Assembly (NCBI RefSeq): GCF_024611995.1 | Contig: NZ_CP102509.1 | Location: forward strand, 6,634,001-6,698,000 | Reading direction: 5' to 3' | From: Streptomyces sp. NBC_00162 | GTDB lineage: Bacteria; Actinomycetota; Actinomycetes; Streptomycetales; Streptomycetaceae | DNA length: 64,000 nucleotides | Part shown: positions 8,684-17,719 of the stretch, in pieces | Layout of the letters: every line of letters begins with the position of its first letter | Numbering within the stretch: position 1 is the stretch's first letter | Notes under the pieces: generated by a model | Seen by the model: only the letters and a program-made list of their open reading frames with translations | Told to the model about the DNA's origin: nothing | Database searches by the model: none | Made by a program: the position numbers and the translations under genes

Positions 8684-8706
8684 ACCCTACGACCCACCAC
8701 GGACAG
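8684..8706 (-). promoter_or_regulatory. PafBC/RecA-NDp-like promoter of the RecB-family nuclease
   Basis: Read on the minus strand: CTGTCCGTG, eight nucleotides, then TAGGGT. The described actinobacterial RecA-NDp element is TTGTCRGTG-N8-TANNNT. The match is 7 of 9 in the upstream half, with exact spacing and a good -10 box. The start codon follows the -10 by 7 nt. This is inferred by eye. Confidence 0.5.
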
Positions 8707-8840
8707 CACGCGCATACCATCGACGCACAGGCCCCTCGCACTGCATGATCGAGGCATCACACCGCGCCACAGAACGACGCGAGCAACCCGCAAACACCCT
8801 CCCCGGACACCCTCCGGGGCCCCCGGAACGAAGGACAGAC

Positions 8841-10040
8841 GTGGCAGACACCGACGAAACCGGCGAGCGCGGAGGCCGGCGCTCCGGACCGGGCGGCGGA
8901 CTCCTCATGGGCCGCCCCTTCGGCGTGCCCGTCTACGTCTCACCCAGCTGGTTCCTCGTCGCCGCCCTCATCACCTGGGTCTTCGGCGACCAGCTCGACC
9001 GCATCCTGCCCGACCTCGGCCCCGTCCGCTACCTCGTCTCCCTCTTCTTCGCCGTCGCCTTCTACGCCTCCGTCCTCGTCCACGAACTCGCGCACACCGT
9101 CGCCGCCCTCCGCTTCAAACTCCCCGTGCGCCGCATCCAGCTCCAGTTCTTCGGCGGAGTCTCCGAGATCGAGAAGGAATCCGAGACCCCCGGCCGCGAA
9201 TTCGTCCTCGCCTTCGTCGGCCCCCTGCTCTCCCTCGTCCTCGCCGGAGCCTTCTACCTCGGCATGAAGGCCGTCGACCCCGCCACCGTCCCCGGCGTCC
9301 TCCTCGCCGGCCTGATGATCTCCAACCTGCTCGTCGCCGCCTTCAACCTGCTGCCCGGCCTCCCCCTCGACGGCGGCCGCATGCTCCGCGCCGTCATCTG
9401 GGGCATCACCGGCAAACCCATGACCGGCACCATCGCCGCCGCCTGGATCGGCCGCGGCCTCGCCGTCGCCGTCCTCCTCGGCCTGCCGCTCCTCACCCAC
9501 ACCGGGATCGTCGGCAACCGCACCACCGAGATCGGCGGCATGGACACCGTCATGGACGCCCTGCTCGCCGCCATCCTCGCCGCCATCATCTGGACCGGAG
9601 CCGGCAACAGCCTGCGCATGGCCCGCCTGCGCGAACACCTCCCCGAACTCAGGGCCCGCTCCCTCACCCGCCGCGCCATCCCCGTCGAGAACGCCACCCC
9701 CCTCTCCGAGGCCCTGCGCCGCGCCAACGAAGCCGGCGCCCGCGCCCTCGTCGTCGTCGACGGCCACGGAGACCCCATGGCCATCGTCCGGGAGAGCGCC
9801 ATCGCCTCCGTCCCCGAACACCGCCGCCCCTGGATCGCCGTCAGCACCCTCGCCCAGGACCTCACCGACGGCATGAAGGTTTCAGCGGACCTCACCGGCG
9901 AAGAACTCCTCGAACACCTCCGCGCCACCCCCGCCACCGAGTACCTCGTCCTCGAACCCGGCGGCGAGATCTACGGCGTGCTCTCCACCCTCGACGTCGA
10001 GAAGGCCTTCGTGAAGGCCATGGCGCGGCCCCAGTCCTGA
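8841..10040 (+). CDS. Site-2-type (M50) zinc metalloprotease with C-terminal CBS domains
   Basis: A polytopic membrane metalloprotease of the SpoIVFB/Rip3-like branch, 399 residues. The zinc motif HELAH is in the second membrane helix and the second metal site is LPLDGGRML. Several hydrophobic segments lie between about 30 and 260. A cytosolic pair of CBS-like domains occupies about 275-395 and probably senses nucleotides. GTG 8841 is chosen with AAGGAC upstream. Family members cleave membrane-anchored anti-sigma factors or regulators; the substrate is not visible here. It is divergent from the RecB-family nuclease and lies 18 bp upstream of trmI. Confidence 0.92.
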   Translation: MADTDETGERGGRRSGPGGGLLMGRPFGVPVYVSPSWFLVAALITWVFGDQLDRILPDLGPVRYLVSLFFAVAFYASVLVHELAHTVAALRFKLPVRRIQLQFFGGVSEIEKESETPGREFVLAFVGPLLSLVLAGAFYLGMKAVDPATVPGVLLAGLMISNLLVAAFNLLPGLPLDGGRMLRAVIWGITGKPMTGTIAAAWIGRGLAVAVLLGLPLLTHTGIVGNRTTEIGGMDTVMDALLAAILAAIIWTGAGNSLRMARLREHLPELRARSLTRRAIPVENATPLSEALRRANEAGARALVVVDGHGDPMAIVRESAIASVPEHRRPWIAVSTLAQDLTDGMKVSADLTGEELLEHLRATPATEYLVLEPGGEIYGVLSTLDVEKAFVKAMARPQS

Positions 10041-10046
10041 AGCCAA

Positions 10047-10058
10047 TACACTGGTCAC
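10047..10058 (+). promoter_or_regulatory. -10 box and leaderless start of trmI
   Basis: TACACT (10047-10052) lies exactly 6 nt before the ATG at 10059, and there is no Shine-Dalgarno between them. That geometry places transcription initiation at or next to the A of the start codon. Confidence 0.5.
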
Positions 10059-10955
10059 ATGTCCGAACCGACCGGTGCCGCCCGCCGACGCGGGCCCTTC
10101 GAGGTCGGGGACCAGGTTCAGCTCACCGACCCCAAGGGCCGCCACTACACGTTCACGCTCGAAGCCGGGAAGAATTTCCACACCCACAAGGGTTCCTTCC
10201 CGCACGACGAGCTGATCGGTGCTCCCGAAGGCAGTGTTGTCCGCACCACGGGCAACGTCGCCTACCTCGCGCTGCGTCCCCTGCTCCCCGACTATGTCCT
10301 GTCCATGCCCCGCGGCGCCGCCGTGGTCTACCCCAAGGACGCGGGCCAGATCCTGGCCTTCGCCGACATCTTCCCCGGCGCCCGCGTCGTGGAAGCAGGT
10401 GTGGGCTCCGGCTCCCTGAGCAGCTTCCTGCTGCGCGCCATCGGCGACCAGGGCATGCTCCACAGCTACGAGCGCCGCGCGGACTTCGCCGAGATCGCCA
10501 CCGCCAACGTCGAGCGCTACTTCGGCGGCCCGCACCCCGCGTGGCAGCTGACCGTGGGCGACCTCCAGGACAACCTGTCCGACACCGACGTCGACCGCGT
10601 CGTCCTCGACATGCTCGCCCCCTGGGAGTGCCTGGACGCCGTCTCCAAGGCGCTGGTCCCCGGCGGCATCCTCTGCTGCTACGTGGCCACGACCACCCAG
10701 CTCTCCCGGACCGTCGAATCCATCCGCGAGATCGGCTGCTTCGCCGAACCGCAGCCCTGGGAATCGATGATCCGCAACTGGCACGTCGAAGGCCTCGCCG
10801 TCCGCCCGGACCACCGGATGATCGGCCACACCGGCTTCCTCGTCACCGCCCGCCGCCTCGCGGACGGCGTCGAGCCCCCGATGCGCCGCCGCCGCCCCTC
10901 CAAGGGCGCCTACGGCGAGGACTACGACGGCCCCGGCAGCGACCGCTCCGCGTAG
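10059..10955 (+). CDS. trmI: tRNA (adenine(58)-N1)-methyltransferase TrmI
   Basis: Methylates A58 in the T-loop of tRNAs with S-adenosylmethionine, acting as a tetramer in the cytosol. 298 residues, the usual length. A small N-terminal beta domain is followed by a class I Rossmann methyltransferase, with motif I VVEAGVGSGSLSSFL at about 109-123. The YPKDAGQI segment and the VDRVVLDMLAPWE (motif IV) region are characteristic of the TrmI/Gcd14 family. In actinobacteria the gene commonly lies near the proteasome locus, as here. The mRNA is probably leaderless, and a very strong terminator follows. Confidence 0.95.
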   Translation: MSEPTGAARRRGPFEVGDQVQLTDPKGRHYTFTLEAGKNFHTHKGSFPHDELIGAPEGSVVRTTGNVAYLALRPLLPDYVLSMPRGAAVVYPKDAGQILAFADIFPGARVVEAGVGSGSLSSFLLRAIGDQGMLHSYERRADFAEIATANVERYFGGPHPAWQLTVGDLQDNLSDTDVDRVVLDMLAPWECLDAVSKALVPGGILCCYVATTTQLSRTVESIREIGCFAEPQPWESMIRNWHVEGLAVRPDHRMIGHTGFLVTARRLADGVEPPMRRRRPSKGAYGEDYDGPGSDRSA

Positions 10956-10982
10956 CGGCTCCACCGAAGCCGGCCCAACACG

Positions 10983-11039
10983 AAGGCACTGTGGCTCAGT
11001 TCCCCCCACCATCCGGGAACTGAGCCACAGTGCCTTTTC
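10983..11039 (+). terminator. Very strong intrinsic terminator after trmI
   Basis: A perfect 22-bp stem (10983-11004 with 11015-11036) around a 10-nt loop, followed by TTTTCG at about 11035-11040. It is among the most stable hairpins in the window and closes the M50 protease-trmI unit. Confidence 0.9.
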
Positions 11040-11138
11040 GTTGTCTGGGTACCGGCACCGGACCCGGCCGTTCCACCTCCGTGTGAGGTGTGGCACGATG
11101 CTGGCTCCCCGTCACCCTTCGCACAGGAGACACCCCGC

Positions 11139-11750
11139 GTGCTGCACAGCCCCGCCGAGCTGGAGCCCACCCTGGAAACCCTGGCGCACAGCCACGCCCG
11201 GCTCGTCCACTGGCTCGCCACGGCCACCGCCATGGCCGCCGTCATAGCCACCGCGGGAGTCGTCCAGCCGGCCACCGGCACCCCCGCCGCCTCCGCGGAC
11301 CCCGTGGCGAACGGCCCGCAGGCCACCGCCCCCGACGCCGCGGCGGTCACGTACCCCCTCGACTGCAAGGGCAACCCGCAGGCTGTCACCGCCACCGCCG
11401 AGGGCGACCTCGACGGCGACGGCCGCCCCGAGACCGTCGCCGCCGTCCGCTGCCAGGCGGGCTCCGGCACCCCGCCCCACGCGATCTACGTACTCACCCA
11501 GACTGCGCCCGACAAAGACGCGACCGAGGGCGCCCGCCCCCGCGTCGTGGCCACCCTCCTCGACACCCCGCAGCGGCAGACCGCCACCGATCTCACCGTG
11601 CGCGACGGAATCGTCACCGCCACGCTCCTCGGCTACTCCTCACCCGACGTCCCGCGCTACAGCCCGGACGTGAAGAAGCTCGCCAAGTGGCGCTGGAGCG
11701 ACGGAAAATTCCGCCAGGAGCTGACGGACTCGACCGCCAGGAGTGTTTGA
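11139..11750 (+). CDS. Secreted or membrane-anchored protein of unknown function
   Basis: 203 residues from GTG 11139, chosen because AGGAG at 11125-11129 is well spaced. An N-terminal polar stretch is followed by a hydrophobic segment (about 28-48, ATATAMAAVIATAGVV), suggesting a signal or anchor. An Ala/Pro-rich linker follows, then a globular domain with DLDGDGRPE, resembling a single FG-GAP/VCBS calcium-binding repeat unit. The chain ends with a short conserved-looking beta-rich part. It is convergent with the ferredoxin gene, with only 4 bp between stop codons. Function unknown. Confidence 0.75.
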   Translation: MLHSPAELEPTLETLAHSHARLVHWLATATAMAAVIATAGVVQPATGTPAASADPVANGPQATAPDAAAVTYPLDCKGNPQAVTATAEGDLDGDGRPETVAAVRCQAGSGTPPHAIYVLTQTAPDKDATEGARPRVVATLLDTPQRQTATDLTVRDGIVTATLLGYSSPDVPRYSPDVKKLAKWRWSDGKFRQELTDSTARSV

Positions 11751-11754
11751 AGCG

Positions 11755-12075
11755 TCACTCGGCGTCGGGACCGAACACTTCCACCCTGTCCGAAACGCGC
11801 CTTACGTGGATGCAGTCGCCCGGACATTCCTTCGCCGAGTCCACCACGTCCTGGAGCAGCGTCAGCGGAACCGGAGTGGTCGCCCCCGCCGCCTGCAGCA
11901 GCTCGTCCTCGGGGCTCTTCACGTACGCCAGACCATCGATGTCCAGCTCGAACACCTCCGGCGCGTACTGCGCGCAGATACCGTCCCCGGTGCAGAGGTC
12001 CTGGTCGATCCAGACCTCCAGCGGCTCCCCGGACTCTCCGGCGCCGCCCTTCGGAGCCTCCTGCTGCACGGTCAT
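11755..12075 (-). CDS. Small ferredoxin (3Fe-4S/4Fe-4S)
   Basis: A cytosolic electron carrier of 106 residues. The cluster motif is CTGDGIC (C-x2-D-x2-C) followed much later by CPGDCI. Asp in place of the second Cys is typical of 3Fe-4S ferredoxins that serve actinobacterial P450s and other oxidoreductases. ATG 12075 gives the usual N-terminus, but AGGAG ends only 2 nt before it, so a GTG 33 bp further upstream (12108) is a possible start. It is divergent from arc. Conserved next to the proteasome ATPase gene in streptomycetes. No redox partner gene is adjacent. Confidence 0.88.
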   Translation of the reverse strand: MTVQQEAPKGGAGESGEPLEVWIDQDLCTGDGICAQYAPEVFELDIDGLAYVKSPEDELLQAAGATTPVPLTLLQDVVDSAKECPGDCIHVRRVSDRVEVFGPDAE

Positions 12076-12273
12076 ATCTCCTGCCGTTCCCTGCGCTGAG
12101 TGATCCACCCCGGTCACTACTCGCAGCAAGTCGCGCGAGCTCTGACGGGTGTTGAACAGTTCGACCTTACAACCGGCCGCTTTCAGATGTTCATGGGTGG
12201 GTATTTCCTTGGCGTGAGGGAGTACGCAAGGGTGAAGATCGGACACACCTCTACCGTCTTTGTGATCTAGGGG

Positions 12274-12301
12274 TTTCAATCACCACCAGCCCAGGTAGGG
12301 T
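12274..12301 (+). promoter_or_regulatory. Candidate promoter of arc
   Basis: TTTCAA (12274-12279) and TAGGGT (12296-12301) are separated by 16 nt, about 38 nt before the arc start. The TAGGGTC string also occurs twice in the pup promoter region, but no PafBC-like upstream half accompanies it here. Confidence 0.35.
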
Positions 12302-12339
12302 CAGGAAGCGTCCAGCTCCCCTTGGAGGAGGTGAGGACC

Positions 12340-14106
12340 GTGGCAGCCCACGACGACGACATCAACCGCGGCATCCGGCCCGGGCGAGGGTCTGAGGACC
12401 CCGCCGGCCAGGTTGCCTATCTCGAGCAGGAAATCGCCGTCCTGCGACGTAAGCTCGCCGACTCTCCGCGACACACGAGGATTCTCGAAGAGCGGATCAT
12501 CGAGCTCCAGACAAATCTGGCCGGCGTCTCCGCGCAAAACGAACGACTCGCGAACACCCTCCGTGAGGCCCGCGACCAGATCGTGGCCCTCAAGGAAGAA
12601 GTCGACCGGCTCGCACAGCCGCCGGCCGGTTTCGGTGTCTTCCTGCAGGCGAACGAGGACGGCACCGTCGACATCTTCACCGGAGGCCGAAAGCTCCGCG
12701 TGAACGTCAGCCCCAGCGTCGAACCGGAAGACCTCCGGCGCGGCCAGGAAGTCATGCTCAACGAGGCCCTCAACGTGGTCGAGGCCATGGAATTCGAGCG
12801 GGCCGGGGACATCGTCACCCTCAAGGAGATCCTCGAGGACGGCGAGCGCGCCCTGGTCGTCGGGCACACCGACGAGGAGAGGGTGGTGAGGCTCGCCGAG
12901 CCGCTCCTGGACATCATCATCCGCCCCGGCGACGCCCTGCTGCTCGAACCCCGCTCCGGCTACGTCTACGAGGTCGTCCCCAAGAGCGAGGTCGAAGACC
13001 TCGTCCTCGAAGAGGTCCCCGACATCGACTACGACAAGATCGGCGGCCTGGGCGACCAGATCGAGCTGATCCGCGACGCGGTCGAGCTCCCGTACCTCTA
13101 CCCCGACCTGTTCAAGGAACACGAACTGCGCCCGCCGAAGGGCATCCTGCTCTACGGCCCGCCCGGCTGCGGCAAGACGCTCATCGCCAAGGCCGTCGCC
13201 AACTCCCTTGCCAAGAAGGTCGCCGAGGTGACCGGACAGGCCCAGGGGAAGTCGTACTTCCTGAACATCAAGGGCCCCGAGCTCCTCAACAAGTACGTCG
13301 GCGAGACCGAGCGGCACATCCGCCTCGTCTTCCAGCGTGCCCGCGAGAAGGCGAGCGAGGGCACCCCCGTCATCGTCTTCTTCGACGAGATGGAATCCCT
13401 CTTCCGCACCCGCGGATCCGGCGTCAGCTCGGACGTGGAGAACACCATCGTCCCGCAGCTCCTCGCCGAGATCGACGGTGTGGAAGGCCTGGAGAACGTC
13501 ATCGTCATCGGCGCCTCCAACCGCGAGGACATGATCGACCCGGCCATCCTGCGCCCCGGACGCCTCGACGTGAAGATCAAGATCGAGCGCCCGGACGCCG
13601 AGGCCGCGAAGGACATCTTCGCGAAGTACCTCAAGGCCTCGCTGCCCCTGCACACGGACGACCTGTCCGAACACCAGGAATCGCGGCCCGGCACCGTCCA
13701 CAGCATGATCCAGACCGTCGTCGAGCAGATGTACGCCGAAACCGAGGAGAACCGCTTCCTCGAGGTCACGTACGCCAACGGCGACAAGGAAGTCCTCTAC
13801 TTCAAGGACTTCAACTCGGGCGCGATGATCCAGAACATCGTGGACCGTGCGAAGAAGATGGCCATCAAGGCCTTCCTCGAGCACAACCAGAAGGGCCTCC
13901 GGGTCTCCCACCTCCTCCAGGCTTGCGTGGACGAGTTCAAGGAGAACGAGGACCTGCCCAACACCACCAACCCGGACGACTGGGCCCGCATCTCCGGAAA
14001 GAAGGGCGAGCGGATCGTATTCATCCGCACCCTCGTCACCGGAAAGCAGGGCGCCGACACCGGACGCTCCATCGACACGGTGGCAAACACCGGTCAGTAC
14101 CTCTGA
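12340..14106 (+). CDS. arc: Proteasome-forming AAA ATPase ARC (Mpa homologue)
   Basis: A hexameric ATPase that unfolds pupylated proteins and feeds them into the 20S core. 588 residues from GTG 12340, with GGAGG about 10 nt upstream. The N-terminal coiled coil (about 25-75) that binds Pup is followed by two OB-type interdomain folds (about 80-235) and the AAA module. Walker A GPPGCGKT is at about 273-280 and Walker [10 protein letters not shown] at about 343-351, with an Arg finger region in the [12 protein letters not shown] block. The C-terminus is QYL, the HbYX-type tail that opens the PrcA gate. Family length and order match M. tuberculosis Mpa. First gene of the pupylation locus. Confidence 0.98.
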   Translation: MAAHDDDINRGIRPGRGSEDPAGQVAYLEQEIAVLRRKLADSPRHTRILEERIIELQTNLAGVSAQNERLANTLREARDQIVALKEEVDRLAQPPAGFGVFLQANEDGTVDIFTGGRKLRVNVSPSVEPEDLRRGQEVMLNEALNVVEAMEFERAGDIVTLKEILEDGERALVVGHTDEERVVRLAEPLLDIIIRPGDALLLEPRSGYVYEVVPKSEVEDLVLEEVPDIDYDKIGGLGDQIELIRDAVELPYLYPDLFKEHELRPPKGILLYGPPGCGKTLIAKAVANSLAKKVAEVTGQAQGKSYFLNIKGPELLNKYVGETERHIRLVFQRAREKASEGTPVIVFFDEMESLFRTRGSGVSSDVENTIVPQLLAEIDGVEGLENVIVIGASNREDMIDPAILRPGRLDVKIKIERPDAEAAKDIFAKYLKASLPLHTDDLSEHQESRPGTVHSMIQTVVEQMYAETEENRFLEVTYANGDKEVLYFKDFNSGAMIQNIVDRAKKMAIKAFLEHNQKGLRVSHLLQACVDEFKENEDLPNTTNPDDWARISGKKGERIVFIRTLVTGKQGADTGRSIDTVANTGQYL

Positions 14107-14117
14107 CCAAGCGGAGC

Positions 14118-14150
14118 GGCTGCGGATGCCCTCCCAGGGCATCCGCAGCC
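14118..14150 (+). terminator. Terminator after arc
   Basis: A perfect 15-bp stem (GGCTGCGGATGCCCT at 14118-14132 with 14136-14150) and a 3-nt loop. It separates arc from dop. Confidence 0.8.
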
Positions 14151-14358
14151 GACTGCTTTACCGACTGCTTTTCAGCCGGTGACGAGGCGAATTCAATGAC
14201 GGAAATGATCTCCCCACGAGCGCGGAGTGGTTCTAGGCTCATCCGTACCGCCGGACGCGCAGTGCGGGGACGGGCACCGCACAGGCACACGCAACGGAGC
14301 ACCAGCGGTACTTGAGCGCCGCTCCCGAAGGGGAGCGCCGCCGGGCAAGGAGGGCCGC

Positions 14359-15870
14359 ATGACCGTACGGCGAGTAATGGGGATCGAGACGGAGTACGGG
14401 ATCTCCGTCCCGGGACACCCGAACGCCAATGCCATGCTCACCTCGTCCCAGATCGTCAACGCCTACGCGGCGGCGATGCACCGGGCGCGCCGCGCCCGCT
14501 GGGACTTCGAGGAGGAGAATCCGCTGCGGGACGCCCGCGGCTTCGACCTCGCCCGCGAGGCCGCCGACAACAGCCAGCTGACCGACGAGGACATCGGCCT
14601 CGCCAACGTCATCCTCACGAACGGCGCACGCCTCTACGTCGACCACGCACACCCCGAGTACAGCTCGCCGGAGATCACCAATCCGCTCGACGCCGTGCTC
14701 TGGGACAAGGCCGGCGAACGGATCATGGCCGAAGCCGCCGTCCGGGCCGCCCAGCTCCCCGGCGCCCAGCCGATCCACCTCTACAAGAACAACACCGACA
14801 ACAAGGGCGCCTCCTACGGCACCCACGAGAACTACCTGATGAAGCGGGAAACCCCCTTCTCGGAGATCGTGCGCCACCTGACCCCCTTCTTCGTCTCCCG
14901 CCAGGTCGTCACCGGCGCGGGACGCGTGGGCATCGGGCAGGACGGCCGCGAACACGGCTTCCAGATCAGCCAGCGCGCGGACTACTTCGAGGTCGAGGTC
15001 GGCCTGGAGACCACCCTGAAGCGGCCCATCATCAACACCCGGGACGAACCGCACTCGGACGCCGAGAAGTACCGCCGCCTGCACGTGATCATCGGCGACG
15101 CGAACCTGTCCGAGATCTCCACGTACCTCAAGCTCGGCACGACCTCGCTGGTCCTCGGGATGATCGAGGACGGGTTCATCAACGTCGACCTCGCCATCGA
15201 CCAGCCGGTACGCACCCTGCACCAGGTCTCCCACGACCCCGACCTGAAGCACCTGATCACGCTGCGCAGCGGCCGCACGCTGACCGCCGTACAACTCCAG
15301 ATGGAGTACTTCGAGCTGGCCAGGAAGTACGTGGAGGAGCGCTCCGGGTCCGATGTGGACGACCAGACGGCGGACGTGCTGGCCCGCTGGGAGGACGTGC
15401 TGGGCCGGCTGGAGACCGACCCGATGAGCCTGTCGGGGGAGCTCGACTGGATCGCGAAACGAGAGATCCTGGAGGGCTACCGGCGCCGGGACGGGCTGGG
15501 CTGGGACGCGGCGCGGCTGCACCTGGTGGACCTCCAGTACTCGGACGTACGGCCGGAGAAGGGCCTGTACAACCGCCTGGTGGCCCGCGGCAAGATGCAG
15601 CGGCTGGTGGACGAGCAGGACGTCGAGCGGGCCCGGAGCAAGCCGCCGGAGGACACCCGGGCGTACTTCCGCGGCCGGTGCCTGGAGCAGTACGCGGACG
15701 ACGTGGCCGCGGCCTCCTGGGACTCGGTGATCTTCGACCTCCCGGGGCACGACTCGCTCCAGCGGGTCCCGACGATGGAGCCGCTGCGCGGCACGCGGGC
15801 GCACGTGAAGGAGCTCCTGGACAGGTGCCGCACGGCGGAGGATCTGGTGCGGGTGCTTTCGGGGCGGTGA
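14359..15870 (+). CDS. dop: Depupylase/Pup deamidase Dop
   Basis: Deamidates the C-terminal Gln of Pup to Glu and removes Pup from substrates. It belongs to the carboxylate-amine ligase fold shared with PafA and glutamine synthetase. 503 residues from ATG 14359, with AAGGAGG 5 nt upstream. The nucleotide/Mg site motif MGIETEYG is at residues 7-14, and D95 in [11 protein letters not shown] is the catalytic aspartate. The roughly 40-residue Dop loop that PafA lacks lies at about 41-82. Pup requires this activity because it is encoded with GGQ. Located between arc and pup in the canonical order. Confidence 0.97.
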   Translation: MTVRRVMGIETEYGISVPGHPNANAMLTSSQIVNAYAAAMHRARRARWDFEEENPLRDARGFDLAREAADNSQLTDEDIGLANVILTNGARLYVDHAHPEYSSPEITNPLDAVLWDKAGERIMAEAAVRAAQLPGAQPIHLYKNNTDNKGASYGTHENYLMKRETPFSEIVRHLTPFFVSRQVVTGAGRVGIGQDGREHGFQISQRADYFEVEVGLETTLKRPIINTRDEPHSDAEKYRRLHVIIGDANLSEISTYLKLGTTSLVLGMIEDGFINVDLAIDQPVRTLHQVSHDPDLKHLITLRSGRTLTAVQLQMEYFELARKYVEERSGSDVDDQTADVLARWEDVLGRLETDPMSLSGELDWIAKREILEGYRRRDGLGWDAARLHLVDLQYSDVRPEKGLYNRLVARGKMQRLVDEQDVERARSKPPEDTRAYFRGRCLEQYADDVAAASWDSVIFDLPGHDSLQRVPTMEPLRGTRAHVKELLDRCRTAEDLVRVLSGR

Positions 15871-15939
15871 GAGGGGCCTGAAAGGCCTCCGGTCCGGGAA
15901 TCATGAAGAGAACCGGACGTTGTGAAAGTACGGGGACGA

Positions 15940-15978
15940 ATGTCAGACCCTCCTTGTAGGGTCGGACGTAGGGTCTGA
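15940..15978 (+). promoter_or_regulatory. Promoter/operator region of pup with PafBC-like element and overlapping inverted repeats
   Basis: ATGTCAGAC (15940-15948), eight nucleotides, then TAGGGT (15957-15962) fits the RecA-NDp layout, with 6 of 9 upstream positions and exact spacing. The same DNA carries two nested inverted repeats: TCAGACCCT (15943-15951) can pair with AGGGTC (15958-15963) or fully with AGGGTCTGA (15970-15978). A second TAGGGT lies at 15969-15974. The block sits 68-106 bp before the pup ATG. Confidence 0.45.
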
Positions 15979-16045
15979 TCTTGAGGGATCCCGAATCCCG
16001 GGGTCCCTCGACGTGAGCGTGCGAACCGAGCGGGGTGAGGTAGAC

Positions 16046-16258
16046 ATGGCGACCAAGGACACCGGCGGCGGACAGCAGAAGGCGACGCGCTCGACCGAGG
16101 AGGTCGAGGAGGCGGCGGTCGAGGAATCGACCGACCTCAAGGAGCGCCAGGAAAAGCTCTCCGACGACGTCGACTCCGTACTTGACGAGATTGACGATGT
16201 CCTAGAGGAGAATGCCGAGGACTTCGTTCGAAGTTTCGTTCAAAAAGGCGGCCAGTAG
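16046..16258 (+). CDS. pup: Prokaryotic ubiquitin-like protein Pup
   Basis: A small disordered protein tag, attached by its C-terminal glutamate to lysines of proteasome substrates. 70 residues from ATG 16046. The protein is Lys/Glu/Asp-rich with no hydrophobic core. A helix-forming central-to-C-terminal part (about 35-60) would bind the ARC coiled coil, and the C-terminus is VQKGGQ. The terminal Gln shows that Dop must deamidate it before conjugation by PafA. The 5' region carries the inverted repeats and the PafBC-like promoter described separately. It is followed 30 bp later by an endonuclease VII-like gene rather than directly by prcB. Confidence 0.98.
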   Translation: MATKDTGGGQQKATRSTEEVEEAAVEESTDLKERQEKLSDDVDSVLDEIDDVLEENAEDFVRSFVQKGGQ

Positions 16259-16288
16259 CCTTCGAATCGAAGGTGAAGGGCGGGGTGG

Positions 16289-16882
16289 GTGCTCGGAAGG
16301 CAAGAGTCGAAGTGCTGCGCGCGGTGTGGCGACGAGAAGCCGCGCGCAGCCTTCGCGATCAAGCGGTCGAACATGGACGGCCTGCAACGTGAATGCCGCG
16401 ATTGCATGGCGGACTACCACCGCGACCGTCAGATAGCCCTGGGGCAGAAGGTGCGCCCTCGGGTGGAAGTGCCCGAAGGGCACAAACTCTGCCTTCGTTG
16501 TGGCGAGGTCAAACCCCATTCGGAATGGCATCGGAATGCGACAGCTTCGGACGGTCTCTCGACGCGATGCAAGGTGTGCCGCGCGGCCGAGGGGCGGGCA
16601 GGGCACCTCAAGCGCACATACGGCATGACCGAGGCGCAGCGCGACGAAATGATTGCCGCGCAAGGTGGTGTCTGTTGTATCTGTCTAAAGGCTCCCGCCG
16701 TCCATGTGGATCACTGCCACACGACGGGTAAGGTCCGAGGCGTACTGTGCTTCAACTGCAACACGGCCATCGGCAAGTTGGGTGACGATCCTGACGCTGC
16801 CCGTCGGGTCGTCTCATATCTGGAGGGACACGCGTGGAAGCCAACAATCGTGGCACAGGGCGTCTACCGGCAGCCTTCCTGA
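16289..16882 (+). CDS. Endonuclease VII-type HNH nuclease with duplicated zinc ribbon, inside the proteasome operon
   Basis: 197 residues from GTG 16289. Two tandem N-terminal zinc-ribbon units, each CxxC...CxxC (Cys 10/13/36/39 and 68/71/94/97), precede a recombination endonuclease VII-like His-Me finger domain (about 108-175). That domain has C129/C130/C132, [12 protein letters not shown] and CFNCN. The fold is known from phage T4 endonuclease VII and many phage and streptomycete proteins that cleave branched DNA. Its GC content and codons (CTA, TGT, ATT, CAA) are less biased than its neighbours, suggesting later acquisition. Its 3' end overlaps prcB by 49 bp, so the two are likely translationally coupled. 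The same gene position is conserved in S. coelicolor as I recall it. Confidence 0.88.
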   Translation: MLGRQESKCCARCGDEKPRAAFAIKRSNMDGLQRECRDCMADYHRDRQIALGQKVRPRVEVPEGHKLCLRCGEVKPHSEWHRNATASDGLSTRCKVCRAAEGRAGHLKRTYGMTEAQRDEMIAAQGGVCCICLKAPAVHVDHCHTTGKVRGVLCFNCNTAIGKLGDDPDAARRVVSYLEGHAWKPTIVAQGVYRQPS

Positions 16883-17673
16883 CGCCGGGGTCGTCGTCCT
16901 TCATGGACTTCCTGGGCGCGCACTCGCCCGAGATGCTGCCCGGCAACCGCAGGCTGCCGGATGGCGTCATCGAGGCGCCGCACGGGACGACCATCGTGGC
17001 CGCCACCTTCCCCGGCGGGGTCGTGCTCGCCGGTGACCGGCGGGCGACCATGGGGAACATGATCGCGCAGCGGGACATCGAGAAGGTGTTCCCGGCCGAC
17101 GAGTACTCCGCGGTGGGCATCGCCGGTACGGCCGGCCTGGCCGTGGAGATGGTCAAGCTGTTCCAGCTGGAGCTGGAGCACTTCGAGAAGGTGGAGGGGA
17201 CGACCCTTTCGCTCGAGGGCAAGGCGAACCGGCTCTCGACCATGATCCGGAGCAATCTGGGCATGGCCATGCAGGGACTGGCCGTCGTACCGCTCTTCGC
17301 CGGGTACGACGAGGCCAAGGAGAAGGGCCGGATCTTCTCCTACGACGTGACCGGCGGCCGCTCGGAGGAGCACGGCTTCGCCGCCACCGGATCGGGCTCG
17401 ATCTTCGCCCGCGGTTCGATGAAGAAGCTCTTCCGCCCGGATCTGACGGAGGAGCAGGCCACCACGCTGGTCGTGCAGGCGCTGTACGACGCCGCCGACG
17501 ACGACTCGGCGACCGGTGGGCCGGACCTGTACCGCCACATCTATCCGATCGTCACCGTCATCACAGACGAGGGATTCCGCAGGCTGACGGACGACGAGTC
17601 CCAGGAACTCGCCCGTGCGGTCACCAACCGTCGTCTCGAGCAGCCCGACGGCCCGCGCGCCGCCCTGCTCTGA
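16834..17673 (+). CDS. prcB: 20S proteasome beta subunit PrcB
   Basis: The catalytic subunit of the 20S proteasome, an N-terminal nucleophile hydrolase; 279-residue precursor. GTG 16834 has GGAGG 7 nt upstream and lies inside the end of the preceding gene. A propeptide of 51 residues ends in APHG, immediately before T52-T-I-V; T52 becomes the catalytic N-terminal Thr after autoprocessing. Conserved catalytic-site residues (GDRRAT and GTAG segments) are present. It assembles as two heptameric rings between PrcA rings. prcA follows 46 bp downstream. Family length and motifs are fully typical. Confidence 0.98.
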   Translation: MEANNRGTGRLPAAFLTPGSSSFMDFLGAHSPEMLPGNRRLPDGVIEAPHGTTIVAATFPGGVVLAGDRRATMGNMIAQRDIEKVFPADEYSAVGIAGTAGLAVEMVKLFQLELEHFEKVEGTTLSLEGKANRLSTMIRSNLGMAMQGLAVVPLFAGYDEAKEKGRIFSYDVTGGRSEEHGFAATGSGSIFARGSMKKLFRPDLTEEQATTLVVQALYDAADDDSATGGPDLYRHIYPIVTVITDEGFRRLTDDESQELARAVTNRRLEQPDGPRAALL

Positions 17674-17719
17674 CCATCCGTCTCCCTGTAGGAGCCCAGA
17701 AGAAAGGGACGGACAGCCG

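Noticed and set aside
12296..12301. PafBC-type element at the arc promoter
   Set aside because: The TAGGGT -10 is present, but the sequence nine to seventeen bases upstream does not resemble TTGTCRGTG.
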